From: a bacterium
Lineage (GTDB): Bacteria > UBP6 > UBA1177
Length of the DNA stretch: 64,000 bases
Direction: 5' to 3'
NCBI GenBank assembly: GCA_017963125.1
Contig: JAGCUA010000027.1
Span: forward strand, 1 to 64,000
How positions within the stretch are numbered: the first letter of the stretch is position 1; the number at the start of each line of letters is the position of its first letter. Positions 58,321 to 64,000 of this stretch are shown here, in pieces. The notes below the pieces were generated by a model. The model was not told where the DNA came from, did no database searches, and saw only the letters and a program-made list of their open reading frames with translations. Position numbers and translations under genes: made by a program.

Positions 58321-60180
58321 TTACCAGTTAAGTGCGAACTGCAGCGTTCCGTTGAGCGGACTTGCACCGAAAGAGACATTGTATTTTTTCTTGACCTCCT
58401 TCTCGCCGTCGAACTCGATGCAGAAAAGGGTGACTCCTGTCGCGATCAAAGCCACTCCGGCACCTGCACCGACAGCACCAAGGATCATATATTTGTCCCG
58501 TTTCTTTCTGGCATCTTTCGCTTTTTTCTTATATCCTTCAAACAACCCGAACGCATCATACTCGTCAAGTTCTTTGTACTTGTCATAATATTTCTTGCGG
58601 TCTTTCTCGGCCATGCTCATTTCATAAAAAGACCATCCGCCGAGTCCGCCGACTATTACTCCGACAGCAAGAGTCGTCGCGGCCACCGCGATCCTTGTCC
58701 TTTTTCCTGCATTCCAGAGTTCCTCTTTGAACGGATCTTTTTCTTCCTTTTTCTCTTCTTTATTCTCCTGCTGGACCTCAGCTACCTGAAGAGAACAGCT
58801 GTCCTGAACACCGAAATCGCACGTTTTTTTCAGATAAGCCGCTTTTTCAGTTTCGTCTGCGGCATGATTTTCAGCATAAACACGGCAGTCCGCGCCCGAT
58901 TTCAGCTCACATCTTTTGTTCACCGTCTCTTTCACTTTCGCCTTGAACGACTCATTGTTGGCGATCTCTTTATGAACTGTTTCCGATATATGGAAGGCAT
59001 AGTTCTGATAAAGATCTCCCGATTCGGCAGCCTGATTCTGCTTAGGCGCAATCAGACTGAGAGCGTCAGCTGTTCCAAAAACGACACCGTACTTATCGAG
59101 ATAACCTGTCATAAGTTCAACCTTGCGGCTGCTTTCAATCGAATTGTCTGCGATATTTTTCTCCAGTTCTGCAAGAGCTGCATCGCGAGCCTCCAAATCG
59201 GCTGCGGCCTTTTTCCAGTCAGCCGTTCTCTGCTGTGCAACAGGCTGAAACGGGTTTTTTCCGGCAGCTTTTTCAACACTTTCCCATGCTGCGACCGCAA
59301 CTGAGGGCTTAAAAAGAGTCTCTTTCGATTTTTCGAGAGCCGCAGCAGCCTCGTAAAGTTTCAGGACCTCAGGATCTGCGCCCTGTTTCGTCGCATCATC
59401 AGCTTCTGCAAAAGGCGGAAGCAGCCCGAGCGGATCTTCCGCAAAAGCATAGGTTTTGTCAGTTTGTGGAGCAGGTCCTGCTTCAGGCTGTTCAGCCTTT
59501 TTCGGCTGGATTTCGTCGCAGCCCGGCTGATATTTCAGTTCGCACGCCTTATTGAACATCATTGTTTTTTCGTAATCGACAGTCACGAAGTTTTTGCCCA
59601 TATCGTAACAATCTCTGCCTGACCCCAGATCGCAGCGTTTCTGCTTTGTTTCTTTGATTTTAGCATTAAAAGCGTCGTTTCCCATGATTTCGTTCTTGTC
59701 GGCAACTGTTGAAATCAGATCCACGATCCCGGAAGTGCCGAAAGTAACGCCGAATTCTTCCAGATACTTCGATGCCAGACTTGATTTTTGCGCCTCCGGA
59801 AGAGCCGGACTCGCGAAAAGGAGCTTGAGTTTATCGAAATTTGCTTTGTGTTGAGCATAAAAATCGGTCAGGATCTTCCATTCTCCGAGTCTTTTCTGCG
59901 CGACTTGCAGGAAAGGATTGTTCTGCGTGATTTTTGTGACTTCCTGCCATGCCTCTACCGCAGGTCCCGGAATTTTGAACACTCCCGGCTGTTTTTCGGC
60001 ATTGACCGCCGCCTCGTAAAGTTTCAAAGCCTGCGGATCGGCACTCAAAAGTGCGTTCTCGTCAACCGTTCCCAGAGTAAACTCTTTGATCGGCAGATTG
60101 AACATTTCCTCTTCATCCTGCTGTGCAAAAAGCGGAACAGTACAGAAAAGCAAAACAAACAGAACTCTGATTTTTCTCAT
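58321..60180 (-). CDS. Exported protein with duplicated Cys-paired (Sel1-like) unit and outer-membrane-type C-terminus
   Basis: 619 aa. Signal peptide MRKIRVLFVLLFCTVPLFA, then two homologous halves of about 200 residues. Half one has ADPQALKLYEAAVNAEKQPG, KITQNNPFLQVAQKRLGEWK and KRCDLGSGRDCYDMG then KACELKYQPGCDE. Half two has ADPEVLKLYEAAAALEKSKE, KAAGKNPFQPVAQQRTADWK and KRCELKSGADCRVYAEN then KTCDFGVQDSCSL. The Cys pairs match those of the Sel1 lipoprotein at the window start. A helix at about 510-530 (IAVAATTLAVGVIVGGLGGW), a charged coiled stretch and a second hydrophobic helix (ILGAVGAGAGVALIATGVTL) precede a short end NGTLQFALNW with terminal Trp. Function unknown. Confidence 0.8.
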   Translation of the reverse strand: MRKIRVLFVLLFCTVPLFAQQDEEEMFNLPIKEFTLGTVDENALLSADPQALKLYEAAVNAEKQPGVFKIPGPAVEAWQEVTKITQNNPFLQVAQKRLGEWKILTDFYAQHKANFDKLKLLFASPALPEAQKSSLASKYLEEFGVTFGTSGIVDLISTVADKNEIMGNDAFNAKIKETKQKRCDLGSGRDCYDMGKNFVTVDYEKTMMFNKACELKYQPGCDEIQPKKAEQPEAGPAPQTDKTYAFAEDPLGLLPPFAEADDATKQGADPEVLKLYEAAAALEKSKETLFKPSVAVAAWESVEKAAGKNPFQPVAQQRTADWKKAAADLEARDAALAELEKNIADNSIESSRKVELMTGYLDKYGVVFGTADALSLIAPKQNQAAESGDLYQNYAFHISETVHKEIANNESFKAKVKETVNKRCELKSGADCRVYAENHAADETEKAAYLKKTCDFGVQDSCSLQVAEVQQENKEEKKEEKDPFKEELWNAGKRTRIAVAATTLAVGVIVGGLGGWSFYEMSMAEKDRKKYYDKYKELDEYDAFGLFEGYKKKAKDARKKRDKYMILGAVGAGAGVALIATGVTLFCIEFDGEKEVKKKYNVSFGASPLNGTLQFALNW

Positions 60181-60216
60181 GAAAAACCTCCATCTTTTTC
60201 AAAAAAATGACAACAC

Positions 60217-60222
60217 ATTATA
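60217..60222 (-). promoter_or_regulatory. TATAAT -10 element upstream of the 619-aa protein gene
   Basis: Perfect TATAAT on the minus strand, 37 bp before the ATG at 60180. No convincing -35 hexamer at 16-18 bp upstream. Confidence 0.4.
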
Positions 60223-60249
60223 CTTAATTGTTATAGAAACGGAAAAAAA

Positions 60250-60525
60250 TTATTTTTTCACGCAGAAAGTGCCTTTCACCGATTTAAGGCAGATGTGATC
60301 TTTCGGGCATGTCGAGTCGTCGCCCTCCTTGCATCCTTCGATTACGCAGTAACCTGTTTCTTTTATTTTCGGGTGCATTTTCGCTATCCACGGCAGGCAT
60401 TTCGCCCCGGCGCAGCAGTCGTCGCTGCTTTTACACTGCTTGTCGTAGCACGCAGGCCACACATCGTCGGCAGCGACCTGCACCGCAAACAGGATCAGAA
60501 AGAAAACAACCGCAAATTTTCTCAT
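60250..60525 (-). CDS. Small secreted Cys-rich protein
   Basis: 91 aa from ATG 60525 (GAGGGAAAA upstream). Signal peptide MRKFAVVFFLILFAVQVAAD is followed by about 70 residues with ten cysteines: CYDKQCKSSDDCCAGAKCLP, GYCVIEGC, STCPKDHICL and TFCVKK. The spacing C..C.....CC....C recalls knottin/WAP-like or Dickkopf-like disulfide folds seen in small secreted eukaryotic-style domains. It has a strong promoter (60554-60581). Function unknown; a secreted, disulfide-stabilised factor is likely. Confidence 0.85.
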   Translation of the reverse strand: MRKFAVVFFLILFAVQVAADDVWPACYDKQCKSSDDCCAGAKCLPWIAKMHPKIKETGYCVIEGCKEGDDSTCPKDHICLKSVKGTFCVKK

Positions 60526-60553
60526 TTTTCCCTCTAAAATCAAAATCCGTGCG

Positions 60554-60581
60554 ATTATATTTTTAGCAGAACCCTTTGCAA
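60554..60581 (-). promoter_or_regulatory. Promoter of the small Cys-rich protein gene
   Basis: Minus strand TTGCAA (60581-60576), 16-bp spacer, perfect TATAAT (60559-60554), 29 bp before the ATG. Confidence 0.65.
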
Positions 60582-60596
60582 GTTATAAAGAAACCA

Positions 60597-62960
60597 TTAT
60601 CTCACACATTTTACACTATGGAGCTCCCATTTGTCTTCCCGTTCGATCTTTCCACTCTTTAAGTCCACGTACCACGCTTCGTTGTCATAATAATAGTAAT
60701 CATACTCGTCATAATAATCGTCGTCATCATCATAGTCGCGCACTTTTCTCAAACAATCATCAGTTGTTGCAATATTGGTTGTGGAACTCCAGAGGAAAGA
60801 ATCCATTACATCCATATCAGGGAAATATGTGGCCATATCCGATTTTCCATAGTTTACAAGTGAAAAAAGCTCGTTTCTGTTCGGCAGTCTCCAGTCTGAA
60901 TAACCTGCATATTCAAGGTTTTCGCAGTAGGCAAGAGCGTCAGCCCAATCCAGCCATGACGGAGCGCTTGACTTCTGCCAGATCAGATCTGTCGCAGGGT
61001 CTTTTACTATTTCCTCTCCGTTGTTTTTCGATATTTCAAACTTTGAAGAATGCTCCTGTTTTTCTCCTTTCACACACATAAAATCTATCTCATACCCGGT
61101 GGATCTTACTTCGACCATACCGATCCAAACCGCCAGAACATTTTCTCCGTACAAAGTCCCTGACATAAGGCGGTAAGCGCTTATTCCCAACTCAGACCAG
61201 AATTTAGGACCGCTGTAATCGTTTGTATCGACAAGGTTCACAAGTTCCCATATCTCGGGCAGCCGCCATCCCTCTCCGACATTTTCGCAGTACGCTTTTG
61301 CATCCTCGTACTTCAGCTGTTTTTCAGTTGAGATCCATTTAAGACCTGAAGCATGTTCGGTTATAATTCCTGATGATGAAGTAAAATCGAGCTGCGTGCA
61401 GGTTTTGCCGGCATACTGGGAATCCTGGCCAAAAAGCTCGGCTCCTTCTTCGGCACAGGGCATTTCGAACTCTTTTGCCCATTTACTCGGTGATTTATAG
61501 TTTTCTTCGTTGTAGCAGAGCTTCTGCCCCGTGCAGATATTTTTTGAAACATCGACTTTTTCGCACTTTTTGCCGTTTATCCGATAACCGTCCTTACATT
61601 CGCAGGTATAAGTTTTCAGGTCTTCTGCAATACACTTTTCTCCACCTTCGCACGAATCGGCTTTGCATGGGCTTGTACACTTTTTTCCGTCCCAGAAAAA
61701 ACCTTCAGCGCAGGCGCAGCGGTATCTTTTTGCACTTTTCGGGAAACACTCGTCCAAAGCGTTTTCCACATCTTTGCACGGATCAGATCTGCACGGATCT
61801 TCGACGCATCCTTCGCCGTTCCAGAAAAAGCCGCCCTCGCAAAGTCCGCCGCCTCTGACGCAGAAAGTCCCGTATCCTATATTTTTTTCCATGGCTTCAG
61901 TGTAGCCGCCGAGCGCTGAAAAAGTATAAGCTTCTTCAGGGGAACCGATCTTTGTCGAAGAAGACCAGAAAAGATGAGGATAATCGGTAATTTCCACCGC
62001 AAATCTTCTGATTTCGTAATTATACATCGTGAAAAGTTCGTTTATGCTCGGCAGTCTCCAGTCGCTGAACCCTGCATATTCAAGATTTTCGCAGTAGAAA
62101 AGAGCTTCTTCCCAGTTTTTTTCCGTCTCAAGATTTTTCTGCCACAGCAATTTGTAACGGGATCCTTCCAGAACCTCGTCTCCAGCTATCCTTTTCGTTA
62201 CAAGCAATGAATAAGTATCATACTTTTCGCCCCTGACACAACGCAGGATGTGTGTCTCATCCTGCTGTGCAATAGTTGTTTCAACATCATATATGGACCC
62301 CTCTCCTGAATCGTTGAGGTCTTTGATAATATACGGGTAATAATTGCCCGAATAGTCGGAATAATCCGATGATAAAGTCCAGAAATAAAGATCCTTAGAA
62401 CTGTTCTGCCGATATTCAAAACCGCTTTCTGCCGCCTCATCATCGTTCAATCCGGCAATAGTGAAAGCTTCCGGAAGAGTTGAAAGCCGCCAGTCACTGA
62501 AGCCGCCGTATTCAAGATTTTTGCAGAAATCAGAGGCCTCATTCCAAGTTTTTTCGGGGAAAAATGAAGATGTCCACTCAAGTCCGGTATAGTTGTCAAT
62601 TGTCACTTTTTCGTTCTCCACATCTGACTTTACCGAAAAATGTCTTTTAGTGCAGAAGCCGCGCTTTGAATACTGCGCATCCTGGCCATAAAATTTTTCT
62701 CCGTATTCAGGGCAAACTATTTCGCCTTCGTTGTCATAGCACGAATCGAAGTTCCGGCACACAAAGGCTTCATTCGTCGCAGGATAAACTATATAATCTT
62801 CGTCTTCGGTTTCTTCTTCATCTTCGTCTTTTCCGCTCTCTCCGTGCAGACTGTCATCATCGTTTCCTTCCGGAAGTTTACCTCCCGAAGAAGAATTGCC
62901 GCAACCTGCAGCCATAAAAACCGCAGCAATAAAAATAATCAAAATGATGATTTTTTTCAT
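60597..62960 (-). CDS. Multi-DUF1566 / EGF-like lipoprotein
   Basis: 787 aa from ATG 62960 (CGGAGGAGTCAGGT upstream); a start at 63026 would add 22 residues ahead of the signal. MKKIIILIIFIAAVFMAAGC has lipobox MAAGC. Four DUF1566-type units are seen, each with LEYxGFSDWRLP or equivalent (EYGGFSDWRLSTLPEA, EYAGFSDWRLPSINELFTMY, NVGEGWRLPEIWELVNLVDT, EYAGYSDWRLPNRNELFSLV), grouped two and two. Between the pairs are EGF-like units (CEGGFFWNGEGC, ENALDECFPKSAKRYRCACA, CIAEDLKTYTCECKDGYRING). A DDDDDYYDEYDYYYYDNEAW stretch near the C-terminus is a strikingly biased loop. Exported, lipid-anchored; ligand-binding or adhesive role inferred. Confidence 0.9.
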   Translation of the reverse strand: MKKIIILIIFIAAVFMAAGCGNSSSGGKLPEGNDDDSLHGESGKDEDEEETEDEDYIVYPATNEAFVCRNFDSCYDNEGEIVCPEYGEKFYGQDAQYSKRGFCTKRHFSVKSDVENEKVTIDNYTGLEWTSSFFPEKTWNEASDFCKNLEYGGFSDWRLSTLPEAFTIAGLNDDEAAESGFEYRQNSSKDLYFWTLSSDYSDYSGNYYPYIIKDLNDSGEGSIYDVETTIAQQDETHILRCVRGEKYDTYSLLVTKRIAGDEVLEGSRYKLLWQKNLETEKNWEEALFYCENLEYAGFSDWRLPSINELFTMYNYEIRRFAVEITDYPHLFWSSSTKIGSPEEAYTFSALGGYTEAMEKNIGYGTFCVRGGGLCEGGFFWNGEGCVEDPCRSDPCKDVENALDECFPKSAKRYRCACAEGFFWDGKKCTSPCKADSCEGGEKCIAEDLKTYTCECKDGYRINGKKCEKVDVSKNICTGQKLCYNEENYKSPSKWAKEFEMPCAEEGAELFGQDSQYAGKTCTQLDFTSSSGIITEHASGLKWISTEKQLKYEDAKAYCENVGEGWRLPEIWELVNLVDTNDYSGPKFWSELGISAYRLMSGTLYGENVLAVWIGMVEVRSTGYEIDFMCVKGEKQEHSSKFEISKNNGEEIVKDPATDLIWQKSSAPSWLDWADALAYCENLEYAGYSDWRLPNRNELFSLVNYGKSDMATYFPDMDVMDSFLWSSTTNIATTDDCLRKVRDYDDDDDYYDEYDYYYYDNEAWYVDLKSGKIEREDKWELHSVKCVR

Positions 62961-62997
62961 ACCTGACTCCTCCGCAGACAGCAACAAAAACGGCAGG

Positions 62998-63026
62998 ATT
63001 TTAAAGAAAAAATGCGGAAAAGGCAA
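62998..63026 (-). promoter_or_regulatory. Candidate promoter of the multi-DUF1566 lipoprotein
   Basis: Minus strand TTGCCT (63026-63021), 17-bp spacer, TAAAAT (63003-62998), 37 bp before the ATG at 62960. Confidence 0.4.
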
Positions 63027-63037
63027 ACTTCCAAGGC

Positions 63038-63064
63038 AAAAAAAAGCCCCGGCGGACCGGGGCT
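63038..63064 (-). terminator. Rho-independent terminator of the hydrogenase gene
   Basis: Minus strand stem AGCCCCGG/CCGGGGCT (63064-63057 with 63052-63045), loop TCCG, followed by eight T residues (63045-63038). It lies 27 bp after the hydrogenase stop codon. Confidence 0.95.
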
Positions 63065-63091
63065 GGAAAGTGGATCAGGCTTTAACACCGA

Positions 63092-64000
63092 CTACTTGAC
63101 TTCTTCGATCTTTACGCTCTTGTCAATGTAGTGAGTGTGAAGCTGTTCGTGTGCGAGATGGCTGTTCGGCTCACCGTAGTACTCTTTGTAAATTGCGATG
63201 ATATCCGGGTTCTCGTGAGACTTTCTGATCGGTTTGCCTGCGTCTTCACGGTAGGTAGCTTCCATACGTTTTGCGATGATCTCGCCGTTGCCGTGATGGT
63301 AGGGCTGACCTGCGCCGCCGATGCAGCCGCCTGTGCAAGCCATGACTTCGATGAAGTGATAGCCGTTCGGGTTGCCTGCGCGGACTTCTTCCATGAGTTT
63401 GCGTGCGTTGCCGAGGCCGTAGCAAACAGCGACTTTAACAGGAAGACCGTCAACGTCGATGACAGCTTCTTTGAGGCCTTCAAGACCACGAACTTCCATG
63501 AAGTCGACTTTCGGAAGGGTCTTGCCGGTATGAACTTCGTAAGCGGTACGAAGAGCAGCTTCCATAACGCCGCCAGTTGCTCCGAAGATAACAGCTGCAC
63601 CTGTGGACTGTCCGAGCGGAGAATCGAAATCCTCTTCCGGAAGTTCTTTGAGGTCGATGTTGTACTGTTTGATCATGTGAGCGAGCTCACGTGTTGTCAG
63701 CGAGAAATCGACATCCTGATCTTTGCCGTTTCCGAGTTCAGGACGTGCAACTTCGCTCTTCTTAGCAAGGCACGGCATGATGGAAACAACGACCATATCT
63801 TCACGTTTTACGCCGATTTTGTTAGCGAAGTAGTTCTTTGCGACTGCGCCGAACATACCCTGCGGAGATTTAGCGGTTGACGGGTAGTCAAGAAGATCCG
63901 GGAAATTCTTCTCATAGAATGTTACCCATGCCGGGCAGCATGATGTGAAGAGCGGAAGTTTGACATCTTTGTCACCAGCGAGGAATTTCTTTACACGACC
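63092..64000 (-). CDS. [FeFe] hydrogenase catalytic subunit, C-terminal part (5' end outside window)
   Basis: The frame is open to the window edge, giving 302 residues before the stop. All three H-cluster motifs are present: L1 FTSCCPAWVTFYEKNFP (around 63926-63946), L2 SIMPCLAKKSEVARPE and L3 EVMACTGGCIGGAGQP. The C-terminal small-subunit-like domain (YLYGEPNSHLAHEQLHTHY-type, here EYYGEPNSHLAHEQLHTHYI) is fused. The enzyme evolves or consumes H2 at the di-iron H cluster; the missing N-terminal part probably carries FeS domains and may link to NADH or ferredoxin. The small ferredoxin at 30.5 kb is a possible partner. A strong terminator ends the gene. Confidence 0.96.
   Translation of the reverse strand, partial: GRVKKFLAGDKDVKLPLFTSCCPAWVTFYEKNFPDLLDYPSTAKSPQGMFGAVAKNYFANKIGVKREDMVVVSIMPCLAKKSEVARPELGNGKDQDVDFSLTTRELAHMIKQYNIDLKELPEEDFDSPLGQSTGAAVIFGATGGVMEAALRTAYEVHTGKTLPKVDFMEVRGLEGLKEAVIDVDGLPVKVAVCYGLGNARKLMEEVRAGNPNGYHFIEVMACTGGCIGGAGQPYHHGNGEIIAKRMEATYREDAGKPIRKSHENPDIIAIYKEYYGEPNSHLAHEQLHTHYIDKSVKIEEVK

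Noticed and set aside
1..64000. tRNA, rRNA or riboswitch genes
   Set aside because: I looked through the gaps between genes and saw no cloverleaf, rRNA segment or recognisable riboswitch core; small unknown RNAs cannot be excluded by eye.

Overview
The window looks like chromosomal DNA of a Gram-negative, probably anaerobic bacterium with moderate G+C. An outer membrane is implied by a TonB-dependent receptor, SurA/PrsA-type folding factors and about a dozen lipoproteins with clear lipoboxes. Anaerobic life with oxidative-stress defence is implied by an [FeFe] hydrogenase, a 2[4Fe-4S] ferredoxin, a rubredoxin-rubrerythrin and a metallo-beta-lactamase-fold protein fused to rubredoxin. The style of the secreted proteins (Asp/Ser/Glu-rich linkers after the lipobox, EGF-like, thrombospondin type 3, DUF1566, Sel1 and VWA modules) and the PurS-fused PurL suggest an uncultivated deltaproteobacterial/myxococcal-type lineage. 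That placement is an inference. I saw no tRNA, rRNA, CRISPR array, transposase or integrase.

Layout. 1-4.8 kb: a Sel1 lipoprotein (cut by the window edge) divergent from an FHA membrane protein, a small secreted protein and an iron-type alcohol dehydrogenase. 4.8-11.6 kb: a huge EGF/GH13 amylase lipoprotein, pyrF, a TonB-dependent receptor and a convergent nitroreductase with two plausible starts. 11.7-14.9 kb: an overlapping run purD-engB-SurA_N-parA. 15-21.5 kb (minus): HU, two parvulin-type foldases, then dnaG-rpoD. 21.8-29.1 kb: a TSP3 lipoprotein, MscS channel, DHH phosphoesterase and two tandem serine-carboxypeptidase-like (S10) lipoproteins. 29.1-32.8 kb: rubrerythrin, an LRAT-domain protein, ferredoxin and Tex.

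32.9-38.9 kb is the most irregular stretch. It holds an MBL-rubredoxin gene divergent from a cation-efflux gene with a palindrome between them. Next come two broken pieces of an ATP-binding/HTH gene around a cytoplasmic DUF1566 gene, then a YD-repeat lipoprotein. Three direct ~55-bp copies of the valS 3' end lie here, the third being valS itself. Dispersed repeats sit on both outer sides. This reads as a recombination hot spot downstream of valS.

38.9-55 kb (mostly minus) is housekeeping: valS with a citryl-CoA-lyase-like gene, a VWA lipoprotein, TPR protein, RidA, HAD phosphatase, radC, purL, ptsN-rpoN, hisC and a TlpA-like thioredoxin. 55-63 kb holds large DUF1566 or Cys-rich lipoproteins, a Cys-paired repeat protein and a small Cys-rich secreted protein. 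The window ends inside an [FeFe] hydrogenase gene. Many recognisable promoters share a 16-bp spacer between -35 and -10 elements, and at least two families of short intergenic repeats recur.
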